DNA of 64,000 bases from Amycolatopsis acidiphila (GTDB lineage: Bacteria > Actinomycetota > Actinomycetes > Mycobacteriales > Pseudonocardiaceae): positions 2,728,001-2,792,000 of the forward strand of contig NZ_CP090063.1 in NCBI RefSeq assembly GCF_021391495.1, given 5' to 3'. The notes beneath the pieces are model-generated. The model was given only the letters and a program-made list of their open reading frames with translations, was not told the origin of the DNA and did no database searches. A program made the position numbers and the translations under genes. Positions 1 through 9,032 of this stretch are shown here, piece after piece. The first letter of the stretch is position 1, and every line of letters starts with the position of its first letter.

Positions 1-1215
1 CTCATCGCGAACCACGAGTTCACCGACAGCCTCGGCATCACCGGCAACAAATTCGCCCAGGGCCTGCTGATCACCGGGTTCCTGTTCCCTTACGGCCTGT
101 GCAACTTCTTCACCGGACCGCTCGGCGACAAGGTCGGCGGCCGGCGCGGAGTGATCTGGTCGATCATCGCCTGGACCGTCCTGATGTGCGCGATGGGCCT
201 GGTCTCGAACTTCGTCGTGATGCTCGCCCTGCGGATCGTGCTCGGGCTCGGCGAGTCCATCATGACCCCGTCCTGCAACATGATCGTCGCCGAATGGTTC
301 CCGGACCGGGAACGCGCCCGGGCGAACTCGGCTTGGCTCGGCGGTCTGTTCCTGGCGCCCGCCGTCTCCTTCCCGGTCATCGTGTGGATCGTCAACACGT
401 TCGGCTGGCGGGAGAGCTTCTTCGTGCTGGCGGCGGTCGGCTTGCTTGTCGCCCTGCCGATGATGTGGCGCTGGACCGCCAACCGCCCGGAGGAGATGGC
501 CGGTGTGTCCCCGGCGGAACTGCGCCACATCCGCGACGGCCAGGCGAAACCGGCCGACCCCGAGCCGATCAGGACCAGCCTGCGCAGGCTGTTCGCGAAC
601 TACCGGTACTGGCTGTGCGTGTTCTCCTACATGGGATACGGCCTCGGTTTCTGGGGCATCAGCACGTTCGTGCCGTCCTATCTGGAGCATGAACGCCACC
701 TGGGCTTCACCTCGTCCGGCACCTTCGCCGTGATTCCCTGGCTGACCGCCGCCGTGCTGAACCTGGTCGGCGGGATGATCGGCGACCGGATGCCCCGCGG
801 CCGGGTGCTGATGTGGTCCGGCGGCTACGTCATCGGCGCGCTGCTGTCCTACCTCGGTGTGGCCACCGGGACGGTCGGCATGTCGGTGGTGTTCATCTCC
901 GCGGCGGTCGGCTTCCTCGGCTTCACGCTGGCACCGATGTGGTCGGTCATCCAGGAGCTCACCCCGCGCGGCACCACCGGGCTGGGCACCGGCATCGCCA
1001 ACGGCTTCTCCTACATCGCCTCGGCCTTCGGCCCGGCACTGGTCGGCGCGCTGGTGGACAGCACCGGCTCCTACGACCTCGGTTTCTTCCTGCTGGCCGG
1101 CTTCCTTGTGGTCACCGCACTGGCACTGGCGCCGTTGTGGCGCGGGCACGTCAGACGCGGCGCTCAGGCAGAAGTCCCTTCCACCGCAACGAAAACGGAG
1201 TCTCACCATGACTGA
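1..1215 (+). CDS. MFS transporter, 3' part (start lies before the window)
   Basis: About 404 residues are visible, reading in frame from the first base, so the amino terminus is missing. The protein is an integral membrane carrier of the major facilitator superfamily: there is a run of hydrophobic helices, a GDKVGGRRG loop near visible residue 44 (the MFS loop 2-3 signature) and a matching GDRMPRGRV loop in the second half. Family knowledge and the genes behind it suggest proton-coupled uptake of an organic acid. The stop overlaps the next ATG by 8 bases, so it heads or belongs to the CoA-catabolic operon. The substrate cannot be read from the sequence. Confidence 0.9.
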   Translation, partial: LIANHEFTDSLGITGNKFAQGLLITGFLFPYGLCNFFTGPLGDKVGGRRGVIWSIIAWTVLMCAMGLVSNFVVMLALRIVLGLGESIMTPSCNMIVAEWFPDRERARANSAWLGGLFLAPAVSFPVIVWIVNTFGWRESFFVLAAVGLLVALPMMWRWTANRPEEMAGVSPAELRHIRDGQAKPADPEPIRTSLRRLFANYRYWLCVFSYMGYGLGFWGISTFVPSYLEHERHLGFTSSGTFAVIPWLTAAVLNLVGGMIGDRMPRGRVLMWSGGYVIGALLSYLGVATGTVGMSVVFISAAVGFLGFTLAPMWSVIQELTPRGTTGLGTGIANGFSYIASAFGPALVGALVDSTGSYDLGFFLLAGFLVVTALALAPLWRGHVRRGAQAEVPSTATKTESHHD

Positions 1216-1672
1216 CGGCAACACCGCCACCAAACTGGTGCCCATCTCGCCCGAACTCGCCGAAGGTGCCTTCGCGATCGGCCGCACGACCACCTTCACG
1301 AAGACTGTCGGCGAGAGCGACATCTACCTTTTCGCCGGTGTGAGCGGCGATCTCGGCCCGAACCACGTGGACGAGGAGTACATGAGCAAGACCCGGTACG
1401 GGCACCGGATCGCGCACGGCGTGCTCATCGTCTCCTACATGTCGACGTGTTCCTCGAAGCTGATCGAGGAAGCGGGCAACGAACCCGCCGTGTCCTACGG
1501 CTACGACCGGGTCCGGTTCGTCAAACCCGTGTTCATCGGCGACACCGTGACGGTGACCTACACCGTCGCCGAACGCGACGACGAGCTCGGTGAGATCAGG
1601 TCCCAGGTGACCGCACAGAACCAGCACGGCGACGTGGTCGCGGTCGCCACCCACATCCTGCGGAGGGTCTGA
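1208..1672 (+). CDS. MaoC-like acyl-CoA hydratase
   Basis: A 154-residue single hot-dog-fold protein of the MaoC/(R)-hydratase family. The hydratase motif is recognisable around residues 45-77: SGDLGPNHVDEEY followed by GHRIAHG, with the Asp and His of the catalytic pair present, although the usual Asn of the SGDxNPxH form is replaced. The expected role is reversible addition of water to a 2-enoyl-CoA. The ATG at 1208 overlaps the end of the transporter gene and the acyl-CoA dehydrogenase follows after 3 bases, so the genes are co-transcribed. A longer upstream reading frame exists but would lie inside the transporter gene. Confidence 0.88.
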   Translation: MTDGNTATKLVPISPELAEGAFAIGRTTTFTKTVGESDIYLFAGVSGDLGPNHVDEEYMSKTRYGHRIAHGVLIVSYMSTCSSKLIEEAGNEPAVSYGYDRVRFVKPVFIGDTVTVTYTVAERDDELGEIRSQVTAQNQHGDVVAVATHILRRV

Positions 1673-1675
1673 ACC

Positions 1676-2866
1676 ATGGCTTCCACCACCTCGTCCATCC
1701 CCCTCGGCGAGCTGAGCGAGGAACACGAGCTGCTGCGGCAGACCGTGCGCAAGTTCGCCGAATCCGAGGTCGCGCCGCGGGCGTTCGAGATCGACCGCGA
1801 GGACGAGTTCCCGCACGATCTGTACCGGCGGATGGGCGAACTGGGCTTCCTCGGGCTCAACGTTCCCGAGGAGCACGGCGGCAGCGGAGCCGACGAGCTG
1901 AGCATGTCGATCACCCTGGAGGAGCTCGCCAGGGTCTCCGGCACGGTCGCCAACGCCTGCCTGCTCGCGAAGCTGCAGTCGGAGCTGATCGCCAAACGCG
2001 GCACACCCGAGCAGATCCGCACGTACGTGCCCCGGATCGCCGCCGGCGAGCTGATCTGCCTGATCGCGGTCACCGAGCCCGGCGCCGGTTCCGACGTCGC
2101 GAGCGTCAAGACCAGTGCGAAGCGCACCGGCTCGGGGTGGAAACTCAACGGCACCAAGGCGTTCATGACCGCCGGCGCGGTGGGCGAGCTGGCCGTCGTG
2201 CTGGCCCGCACCGATCCGGCGGCGGGCGGCAGGGGACTCACCACGTTCCTCGTGCCCAAGAGCCCCGACGGCGACCCGGCCAAGGGCTTCCTGGCCGACC
2301 ACAAGGAACAGCTGATGGGCATGCGGGGCCTGGCCACCGCCGGGATCACGCTGCAGGACACACTCGTCTCCGACGAGCACGTGCTCGGGGAACCCGGCCG
2401 CGGGCTGGGCAACGCGCTGGGCTCGTTCAACAACGGCCGCATCGTGATCGCCTCGCTGGCCCTCGGCCTCGCCGCGGGAGCGCACGACGCCTGCCTGGAG
2501 TACGCGCGGGACCGGGAGGCGTTCTCCCAGCGCATCGGCGACTTCCAAGCGGTGCAGTTCATGCTCGCCGACGCCTGCGTCGAGATCGACGCGGCGCGGC
2601 TGCTCGTCCGCCGGGCGGCCCAGCTCAAGGACGCGGGCGCGCCGTTCGCACTGCAGGCGTCCCAGGCGAAACTGTTCGCCTCCGACGTCGCGGTCCGGGT
2701 CGCGACCAACGCCGTGCAGATCCACGGCGGTTACGGCTACACCAAGGACGCCGTGGTGGAACGGATCTACCGGGACGCGAAGCTCACCCAGATCTACGAG
2801 GGCACCAACCAGATCCAGCGGGTGATCATCGCCCGGCACCTGCTGCCGAAGGCCGGCGGGAAGTGA
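1676..2866 (+). CDS. acyl-CoA dehydrogenase
   Basis: A 396-residue FAD flavoenzyme of full family length that introduces a 2,3 double bond into an acyl-CoA and passes electrons to electron-transferring flavoprotein. Visible signatures are the flavin-contact segment [10 protein letters not shown] at 131-140, the helical C-terminal domain with HGGYGYTKD at 350-358, and IYEGTNQIQ at 373-381, whose Glu375 is in the position of the catalytic base. It starts 3 bases after the MaoC gene and its stop overlaps the GTG of the enoyl-CoA hydratase gene. Chain-length or branched/cyclic preference cannot be judged. Confidence 0.95.
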   Translation: MASTTSSIPLGELSEEHELLRQTVRKFAESEVAPRAFEIDREDEFPHDLYRRMGELGFLGLNVPEEHGGSGADELSMSITLEELARVSGTVANACLLAKLQSELIAKRGTPEQIRTYVPRIAAGELICLIAVTEPGAGSDVASVKTSAKRTGSGWKLNGTKAFMTAGAVGELAVVLARTDPAAGGRGLTTFLVPKSPDGDPAKGFLADHKEQLMGMRGLATAGITLQDTLVSDEHVLGEPGRGLGNALGSFNNGRIVIASLALGLAAGAHDACLEYARDREAFSQRIGDFQAVQFMLADACVEIDAARLLVRRAAQLKDAGAPFALQASQAKLFASDVAVRVATNAVQIHGGYGYTKDAVVERIYRDAKLTQIYEGTNQIQRVIIARHLLPKAGGK

Positions 2867-3612
2867 CCGTCCACTGCGGACTGGACAACGGCGTGGCCGA
2901 GCTGGTCGTGGACAACCCGCCGCTCAACCTGCTCACGCTCGCCGTCCGCGCCGAGCTCGCGGCACATGCCCGCCGCCTGGCGGGGGACGAGTCCTGCCGG
3001 GTGGTCGTGGTGCGCGGGGCGGGGGACCGGGCCTTCTCGGCCGGTTCCGACATCCGGGAGTTCCCGTCGGACGAGGCGGGCGGCTTCGAACGCGCCGATC
3101 TCGAACACGGCTGGTTCGACGCGCTCGCCGAGCTTCCGCAGCCGACCATCGCCGCCGTGCACGGCCACACTCTCGGTGGCGGCCTGGAACTCGCGTTGAC
3201 CTGCGATATCCGGGTGGCCGACGAACAAGCACACCTGGGCTTCCCGGAGGCGGGGCTCGGGCTGGTGCCCTGTGGCGGTGGCACCGCCCGGCTGCCGCAT
3301 CTCGTCGGCGCGGCCAGGGCGCAGCTGCTGTTGCTGTCCACGGAACGGATCACCGCCGGGCAGGCGCTGGCGTACGGGCTCGTGGACAAGGTGGCTCCGG
3401 CAGGCCGGCTGCGCGAGATGGTGGCCGAGCTGGCGGCATCGATCGCGGCCGCACCGGGGGCCACCACCCGTGCCATCAAGGCCGCGGTCCGGACGAGCGT
3501 GACCGAAGGCGTCGACGCCAGGCTGGCCGCCGAGCGGCGTTTCGGCGGCCCGCTTTTCGCGACCGAGCGCGCGCAGCAGGCCGTGCGCGGCTTCCTGAAG
3601 GAGAGATCATGA
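2863..3612 (+). CDS. enoyl-CoA hydratase/isomerase (crotonase family)
   Basis: A 249-residue crotonase-fold protein. The oxyanion-hole segments AFSAGSDI (57-64) and [10 protein letters not shown] (101-110) are present. Glu109 and Glu129 (in GFPEAGLG) match the two catalytic glutamates of enoyl-CoA hydratase, so true hydratase activity is likely. The GTG at 2863 shares bases with the TGA of the acyl-CoA dehydrogenase, giving a GTGA overlap. The reading frame is open far upstream, but that part lies over the dehydrogenase gene and is a shadow. It would hydrate the enoyl-CoA made by its neighbour. Confidence 0.93.
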   Translation: MTVHCGLDNGVAELVVDNPPLNLLTLAVRAELAAHARRLAGDESCRVVVVRGAGDRAFSAGSDIREFPSDEAGGFERADLEHGWFDALAELPQPTIAAVHGHTLGGGLELALTCDIRVADEQAHLGFPEAGLGLVPCGGGTARLPHLVGAARAQLLLLSTERITAGQALAYGLVDKVAPAGRLREMVAELAASIAAAPGATTRAIKAAVRTSVTEGVDARLAAERRFGGPLFATERAQQAVRGFLKERS

Positions 3613-4799
3613 AACCCCTGCAGATCCTGCGTGACGTCAAGATCGTCGCGTTCACCCAGTTCCTCCTCGGCCCGGCGAGCGTGCAGTACCTCAGCGACCT
3701 CGGCGCGGACGTGATCAAGGTGGAGCAGCCCGGGCGCGGCGCGTACGAGCGGTCCTGGTCGGGCGGCAACACGTACGTCGAGGGCGTGAGCGCTTTCTTC
3801 CTGCTGTCGCACCGGAACGTGCGAAGCGTGACGATCGACCTGAAGTCGCCGGAGGGGCAGCGCGCCGCGGTCCGGCTCGCGTCGAGCGCCGATGTCGTGG
3901 TGGACAACTTCCGGCCGGGAGTGCTCGACCGCCTCGGCGTCGGCTACGAAAAGCTGTCGGAGCTGCGCCCCGACCTGATCTACGCCTGCGGGTCCGGCTA
4001 CGGCTCCGACAGCCCTTACCGCGACCTGCCGGGGCAGGACCTGCTCCTGCAGGCGATGACCGGGCTGGCCGCGGCGACCGGCCGTGCCGGGGACCCACCG
4101 ACCCCGGCGGGCGCGGCGGTCGTCGACCAGCATGCCGCGGCTCTGCTGGCGATGGGCATCCTCGCCGCGCTACACCACCGGCAGCGCACCGGCGAGGGCC
4201 AGCGGGTGGAGGCGACGATGGTGCAGGCGGCGCTCGACCTGCAACTGGAGCCCGTGGTGTACCACCTCAACGGTGGCCTCGTGGAGCGCCCGACGGAGGC
4301 GCTCGGCTCCAGTTTCCACGAGGCGCCCTACGGGGTGTACGAGACGGCCGACGATTTCATCGCGTTGTCGCTCAGCCCGGTCGCCAAGATCAGCGCGGCG
4401 CTCGGCGATCCTGCCGAACTGCGGGAGTTCCTGGACCCGGCGGTGAAACTCAGCCGGCGCGAACAGATCCGGCGTGCGCTCGGCCCACTGTTGCTCAACC
4501 GCTCCGCGAAGGAACTGCTCGCGTTGTTCCGCGAGCACGGGATCTGGTGCGCACCCGTCAACGACTACGACGCCGTCTTCGCCGACCCGGTGGTGGCGCA
4601 TCTGAATCCGGTGCTGGAGTTCGAGCATCCCAAGGCGGGCACGGTGAAGGTGCTCAAGCATCCCGTGCGGTTCAGCTCCGGCGAACCGGAAATGCGCACC
4701 CCACCGCCCGAACTGGGCGAGCACACCGAAGCGGTACTGAGCGAGCTCGGCTATTCGGCCGAGGAGATCACCAAGCTTCGGGAGGCCGACGTTGTCTGA
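3609..4799 (+). CDS. family III CoA-transferase (CaiB/BaiF type)
   Basis: A 396-residue protein of the formyl-CoA transferase/CaiB family, of usual length. It carries the N-terminal LSDLGADVIKVEQPG signature near 28-42 and PGQDLLLQAMTG near 141-152; Asp144 is at the position of the aspartate that carries the acyl group as an anhydride. These enzymes move CoA from a donor thioester to a free carboxylate without ATP, so this gene is the likely activation step of the operon, which has no acyl-CoA ligase in the window. ATGA overlap with the preceding gene. Confidence 0.93.
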   Translation: MKPLQILRDVKIVAFTQFLLGPASVQYLSDLGADVIKVEQPGRGAYERSWSGGNTYVEGVSAFFLLSHRNVRSVTIDLKSPEGQRAAVRLASSADVVVDNFRPGVLDRLGVGYEKLSELRPDLIYACGSGYGSDSPYRDLPGQDLLLQAMTGLAAATGRAGDPPTPAGAAVVDQHAAALLAMGILAALHHRQRTGEGQRVEATMVQAALDLQLEPVVYHLNGGLVERPTEALGSSFHEAPYGVYETADDFIALSLSPVAKISAALGDPAELREFLDPAVKLSRREQIRRALGPLLLNRSAKELLALFREHGIWCAPVNDYDAVFADPVVAHLNPVLEFEHPKAGTVKVLKHPVRFSSGEPEMRTPPPELGEHTEAVLSELGYSAEEITKLREADVV

Positions 4800-5556
4800 A
4801 AGCCTGTTTTCCTTGCAGGGCACGGTCGCCGTCGTGACCGGTGGCGCGCGCGGAATCGGGAAGGCGGCGGCACGGGCGCTCGCCGAGCACGGGGCCGGAC
4901 TGCTGCTAGTGGACCGGCTCGAGGCGGAACTGGCCTCGACGGCGGCCGAGCTCGCCGAGACGGGCGCCGCGGTGGACACCCTGCTCGCCGACATCACGGC
5001 AGACGACATCGGCGAACGAATCCGAGCCGCGGCGATCGAAGCCGGGCCGGTCGGGGTGGTGGTCAACGCCGCCGGGGTGATGGTGCGGTCCGCGATCACC
5101 GAGCTCACCGTGGCCGAGCTGGACACCCTGTGGCGGGTGAACGTGCGGGGCACCGTGGAGGTCACCCAGGCCCTGCTACCACAGCTGATCGAGCGGGGCT
5201 ACGGCAAGATCATCAACGTCGGTTCGCTGGGTTCGGTCCGCGGCCTGGAACGGCGGACGGGGTACGCGACCAGCAAGGGCGCGGTCGCGCAGTACACGGT
5301 CAGCCTCGCCAGCGAGGCCGGTGCGTACGGGATCAGGGCGAACGTGGTGGCGCCCGGCTACGTCGCCACGGACATGGCCTCTCCGTGGATCTACGGCGAC
5401 GCCGACCGCACCGAACGGCTCCGGGCCCGGATCCCGCTCGGGCAGTTCGCCACGCCCGCGGACCTGGCCGGCACGTTCGTGTTCCTCGCCGCCCCGGCGT
5501 CGGACTACGTCACCGGCCAGATCCTGCTCGTCGACGGTGGCTGGACCACCACCTGA
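4792..5556 (+). CDS. SDR family oxidoreductase
   Basis: A 254-residue classical short-chain dehydrogenase. Visible parts are the nucleotide motif TGGARGIG (16-23), NAAG at 92-95, Ser145 and the Tyr158-x3-Lys162 catalytic pair. The Asp at the end of strand 2 (LLLVDRL) favours NAD(H). The TTG start at 4792 is chosen because GGAGG sits at 4781-4785 with normal spacing and the gene overlaps the CoA-transferase by 8 bases. It is the last gene of the operon and could act on a hydroxyacyl-CoA or on the free substrate. The next gene runs convergently 12 bases on. Confidence 0.92.
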   Translation: MSESLFSLQGTVAVVTGGARGIGKAAARALAEHGAGLLLVDRLEAELASTAAELAETGAAVDTLLADITADDIGERIRAAAIEAGPVGVVVNAAGVMVRSAITELTVAELDTLWRVNVRGTVEVTQALLPQLIERGYGKIINVGSLGSVRGLERRTGYATSKGAVAQYTVSLASEAGAYGIRANVVAPGYVATDMASPWIYGDADRTERLRARIPLGQFATPADLAGTFVFLAAPASDYVTGQILLVDGGWTTT

Positions 5557-5568
5557 GCCGGGCGCGTT

Positions 5569-6513
5569 TCAGCTCCTCCCGGGAAGGGGCACCGGCCACC
5601 GCGGCTGCTCTCCGCGAGAGACGGCGATGATCTCGTTCGCCGCGTCGACCGCCATGCGCGCCAGTGACTCGCCGGTGTGCGCCGCCATGTGCGGGGTGAG
5701 CAGTACGCGGGGGTCGGAGGCGAGCGGATGCGCCGCGGGCAGCGGCTCGGTCGCGAACACGTCCAGTGCCGCGCCCGCGAGCTGCCCGCGGTCGAGTGCC
5801 GTCCGCAGCGCCGTCTCGTCCACCACACCGCCCCGGGAACAGTTCACCAGGTACGCCCCCGGCTTCAGCGCGGCGAACTCCGCGGCGCCGAAGAAGCCCG
5901 CCGTGCCCGTGGTGAGCGGCACGTGCAGGCTGACCACGTCCGAGGCCGCGAGCAGTTCCGGCAACCCCACCACGTCGGGACCCGTGGCTGCCGGGTCGTG
6001 GCCGCGGACGCGCATCCCGAGCCCTGCTTCGGCCCGCTGCGCGACCAGCCTGCCGATCCGCCCCAGCCCGATCACCCCGAGCGTCCGGCCCGCCAGCTCG
6101 ATCCCGCCGAGGTGGTGCCGTGCCGCGAACTCGCCCGCCCGTACGGCGCGATCGGCCGCCCGGAGGTTCTTCGCCACGGCCAGCAGCAGGGCCAGCGTGT
6201 GCTCGGCGACCGCGACGGTGTTCGACTCCGGCGCGTTGGTCACCACGATGCCTCGCGCGGCGCAGTAGGCGAGATCGATGTTGTCGACCCCGACGCCGTG
6301 GCGCGCGATCACCTTGAGGCGCGGGGCGCCGGCGAGTACGGCCGCGTCGAGCACGACCGTGCGCAGCAGGACCGCGTCGCAGTCCCGGACGACTCGCCGG
6401 ACCGTCTCGATGTCCGCGTTCGGCGGCTGGACGACGTCCAGGCCGGCGTCGGTGAGTGCGGCGATCCCCGCCTCGTCGACCGCCTGCGGCACGAGCACGC
6501 GGAAGGCGGTCAC
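5569..6513 (-). CDS. D-2-hydroxyacid dehydrogenase (PGDH-like)
   Basis: A 314-residue NAD-dependent dehydrogenase of the D-isomer 2-hydroxyacid family. The sequence shows the Rossmann motif GLGRIGR (149-155) and the catalytic set Arg227 (in NCSRGGVVDE), Glu256 and His275 (in TPHMAAHT). It lacks the C-terminal ACT domain of long phosphoglycerate dehydrogenases. The GTG at 6513 gives a GTGA overlap with the upstream Ldh2-type gene, so the two are translated as a pair. It probably reduces a 2-oxo acid or oxidises a 2-hydroxy acid in the GntR-controlled pathway; the real substrate is unknown. Confidence 0.92.
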   Translation of the reverse strand: MTAFRVLVPQAVDEAGIAALTDAGLDVVQPPNADIETVRRVVRDCDAVLLRTVVLDAAVLAGAPRLKVIARHGVGVDNIDLAYCAARGIVVTNAPESNTVAVAEHTLALLLAVAKNLRAADRAVRAGEFAARHHLGGIELAGRTLGVIGLGRIGRLVAQRAEAGLGMRVRGHDPAATGPDVVGLPELLAASDVVSLHVPLTTGTAGFFGAAEFAALKPGAYLVNCSRGGVVDETALRTALDRGQLAGAALDVFATEPLPAAHPLASDPRVLLTPHMAAHTGESLARMAVDAANEIIAVSRGEQPRWPVPLPGRS

Positions 6514-7586
6514 GCCCGGGGCACTGCGACGTCGAACCGGGCGGCCAGCTCGCCAAGGTCGCGCCAGGTGGCGTCCGGCAGCGAGATCCCCGCCTCCGAC
6601 CGGGCATGGCGCGTGGTGACCTCGGGCTCGCCCGGCAGCAACGCCCCCGGCTCGCCCGGCGCCCGCTTCAGCCCCGCCGCGACCTCGCCGACGAGTTCGG
6701 GATAACCGTCCGGCGCGAAGGCCGCGGGGTCGAGCACCAGTACGAACATCCCGGACACCCGGCCGCGCGGGTCGCCGTCCCCGGCCACCTGGGCACCGAG
6801 CACCGTCGGTTCGGTGTCGCCGACGGCGGACAGCCCGCCGAGCAGGGCGGACACGAGTGCGAGGCCGTACCCCTTGTGGCCGGCGGTGCGGCCGCCCAGC
6901 GGCAGCAACGCGCCGCCCGCGTAGAAGTCCTCGGGATCGGTGCTCGGCCGGCCTGCACCGTCGACGATGCACCCGTCGGGCAGTGTCTTCCCGGTCGCCC
7001 GGGCAAGCCGGACCTTTCCCTCGGCCACCGTGGACATCGAGCCGTCGAACACGACGGGGTCGGCGGTGCTGGGGAAGCCGAACGACCACGGGTTGGTGCC
7101 GAAGTAGCGCCCGCGTGCGCCCGGCAGGCCCACACCGCCCACGTTCTCCCCGGCCGAACCGGCGGTCACGAGCGCGACGAGACCGGCCTCGGCCGCGCGC
7201 TCGGAGTACTCGCCCAGCCGTCCGACGTGCATGGAACGGCGGATGGATACCGCTGCGAGCCCGTGCCGCTGCGCGTGTGACATGGCCCACTCCAGTGCGA
7301 CGATCGAGGTGTACTGGCCGAACCCCCGCTTCGCGTCCATCACGGCGAGCACGTCGGTCTCGGTCAACAGCTCCGGCCGCGCGCCGGGCACGAGCGCGCC
7401 CTTGTCGATCTGCGCCAGGTACTGCGGTAGCCGGGCCACGCCGTGCGAGTCGTGCCCGGACAGGTTCGCGCGGACCAGGTGGGAGCCCACCTCCTCGGCG
7501 ATCTCGCCCGGTGCGCCGAACCGCCCCACGAGCTCCACGGTGAACCGCCGAAGCTCGGCGAACGAAAGAACGTGATCGTCGGCCAT
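6510..7586 (-). CDS. malate/L-lactate dehydrogenase family (Ldh2 type)
   Basis: A 358-residue NAD(P)-dependent oxidoreductase of the YlbC/ureidoglycolate/sulfolactate dehydrogenase family, which is unrelated to classical malate dehydrogenase. The conserved GHDSHGV segment (44-50) holds the catalytic His48, and the central HVGRLGEY and PWSFGFP segments are typical. The family oxidises 2-hydroxy acids or reduces cyclic imino acids. The ATG at 7586 has GGGAGA upstream; longer frames run through the promoter and the divergent MFS gene and are rejected. It shares a control region with the MFS gene and is coupled to the 2-hydroxyacid dehydrogenase. Confidence 0.9.
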   Translation of the reverse strand: MADDHVLSFAELRRFTVELVGRFGAPGEIAEEVGSHLVRANLSGHDSHGVARLPQYLAQIDKGALVPGARPELLTETDVLAVMDAKRGFGQYTSIVALEWAMSHAQRHGLAAVSIRRSMHVGRLGEYSERAAEAGLVALVTAGSAGENVGGVGLPGARGRYFGTNPWSFGFPSTADPVVFDGSMSTVAEGKVRLARATGKTLPDGCIVDGAGRPSTDPEDFYAGGALLPLGGRTAGHKGYGLALVSALLGGLSAVGDTEPTVLGAQVAGDGDPRGRVSGMFVLVLDPAAFAPDGYPELVGEVAAGLKRAPGEPGALLPGEPEVTTRHARSEAGISLPDATWRDLGELAARFDVAVPRA

Positions 7587-7600
7587 TACTCTCCCTATTT

Positions 7601-7631
7601 CTTGATATCGTGATATACCAAGATATCGTAC
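7601..7631. promoter_or_regulatory. putative GntR operator, site A
   Basis: An AT-rich island in the 75-base gap between divergent genes, with TGATATC at 7603-7609, TGATATACC at 7611-7619 and AGATATC at 7621-7627, so half-sites recur about every 9 bases. The 9-mer GGTATATCA (read on the minus strand) recurs upstream of the regulator gene and of the aldolase gene. I infer binding by the GntR protein encoded at 10581-11252. No footprint is known. Confidence 0.6.
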
Positions 7632-7661
7632 ATTACCTACCAGTGCCGCTAGGAGACATGC

Positions 7662-8984
7662 GTGCAAGAGGAACAACTCGTGCGGGGCCCGCGGGTGGGC
7701 ACCGCGGGCACCGGCAGGCGCAGCCGGGTCCGGTGGATCGTCATCGGGCTCGCCGCGCTGGGCACGACGATCGCCTACGTCGACCGCGGCAACCTCAGCG
7801 TGGCGATGCCGTTCATGCAGCACGACCTGCACCTCGACCCGGCGATGAAGGGCATCGTCCTCTCGTCGTTCTTCTGGACCTATGCGATCGCGCAGCTGCC
7901 CTCGGGCTGGCTCATCGACCGGCTGGGCGCCAGGATCATGTACGCGGCCGCGGCCGCGTGGTGGGGCGTCTTCACCGGTGCCGTCTCGCTCGCGCGGGGT
8001 CTCGGGTCGATCCTCGGGCTGCGGTTGCTCCTGGGCATCGGTGAGGCGCCGATCATGCCCTCCAACACGAAGGTCGTGTCGGAATGGTTCCCGCGGCACG
8101 AGCGCGCGTTCGCGTCGAGCATCTTCAACTCCGGCACCGAGGCCGGTTCGGCGCTCTCGCTGCCCATCTGCACCCTGCTCATCGGGCTGCTCGGCTGGCG
8201 GTGGTCGTTCGCCGCGACGGGGGTCCTCGGCCTGCTGTGGGCGGTCGGCTGGGCCACCTTCTACCGCAAGCCGCGACAGCACCGCCGCGCCTCACCCGAG
8301 GAGGTCGCCTACATCGAGGACGGCAACGCACTGGCCGACGAGTCCGAGCACGCGAAAGAGCGGGCGTTGCGCTGGCGAGACCTGCTGCGCTACCGCAGCG
8401 CCTGGGGTCTCGTGCTCGGCTACATCTGCCGGGCGACCGTCGTGTACTTCTTCGTCACGTGGTTTCCCAGCTACCTGGCCGACGCGCGCGGCATGAAACT
8501 GCTCGAAGTGGGGCTGTTCGGCGTCATCCCCGGCCTGACTTCCATCGCGATGGGCTGGAGCGGCGGCTGGCTGTCCGACCGGCTGCTGCGCCGGGGCACG
8601 CGTCTGGCGATGGCGCGGAAGATCCCCCTCGTCGTCGGCATGCTCGGCGGCTCGCTCATCGCGCTTGCGGCCGTCGTGCCGAGCGCGGGACTGGCCGTCG
8701 CGCTGCTGGCGATCTCCTACGGTTTCCTCGGTTTCGCCGGCGGCTCGGTGTGGGCGCTGCCCGCGGACATCGCGCCGAGCGCGCGGAACGTAGGAGCGCT
8801 GGCGAGCCTGCAGAACTTCGGCTCGCAGATCGGCGGCATCCTGTCCCCGATCGTGGTCGGTGCGCTGGTCGGGGCCTCCGGCGGGTACGTGCTGCCGCTG
8901 CTGGTCATCGGCGGCGTGACGGTGGTGGGGGCGGCGATCTACGGATTGATGATCAAGGTGGAGCCGCTGCCCACGCCGAACTGA
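7662..8984 (+). CDS. MFS transporter, sugar-acid carrier type
   Basis: A 440-residue integral membrane protein of the anion:cation symporter branch of MFS (hexuronate, galactonate, glucarate carriers). The first helix carries YVDRGNLSVAMPF near residues 40-52, a typical motif of that branch, and IDRLGAR forms the loop 2-3 signature. GTG at 7662 is preferred because AGGAGA lies at 7651-7656; the ATG four bases earlier is in another frame. It is divergent from the dehydrogenase pair across operator A and would import the substrate of that pathway, probably a sugar acid or small hydroxy acid. Confidence 0.92.
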   Translation: MQEEQLVRGPRVGTAGTGRRSRVRWIVIGLAALGTTIAYVDRGNLSVAMPFMQHDLHLDPAMKGIVLSSFFWTYAIAQLPSGWLIDRLGARIMYAAAAAWWGVFTGAVSLARGLGSILGLRLLLGIGEAPIMPSNTKVVSEWFPRHERAFASSIFNSGTEAGSALSLPICTLLIGLLGWRWSFAATGVLGLLWAVGWATFYRKPRQHRRASPEEVAYIEDGNALADESEHAKERALRWRDLLRYRSAWGLVLGYICRATVVYFFVTWFPSYLADARGMKLLEVGLFGVIPGLTSIAMGWSGGWLSDRLLRRGTRLAMARKIPLVVGMLGGSLIALAAVVPSAGLAVALLAISYGFLGFAGGSVWALPADIAPSARNVGALASLQNFGSQIGGILSPIVVGALVGASGGYVLPLLVIGGVTVVGAAIYGLMIKVEPLPTPN

Positions 8985-8992
8985 GCACAGCC

Positions 8993-9026
8993 GAAGAGGC
9001 CGGCCGCGGTCGCGGCCGGCCTCTTC
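8993..9026. terminator. bidirectional hairpin terminator
   Basis: A perfect 16-base-pair stem (GAAGAGGCCGGCCGCG and its complement) with a 2-base loop, filling most of the 48-base gap between two convergent genes. No strong T-tract follows on either side, as is common for high-GC terminators. It should serve both the MFS gene and the aldehyde dehydrogenase gene. Confidence 0.85.
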
Positions 9027-9032
9027 GTGACT

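Noticed and set aside
1151..2839. A 562-codon minus-strand open frame opposite the MaoC and acyl-CoA dehydrogenase genes
   Set aside because: It is a mirror of well-supported enzymes, with no motif of its own.
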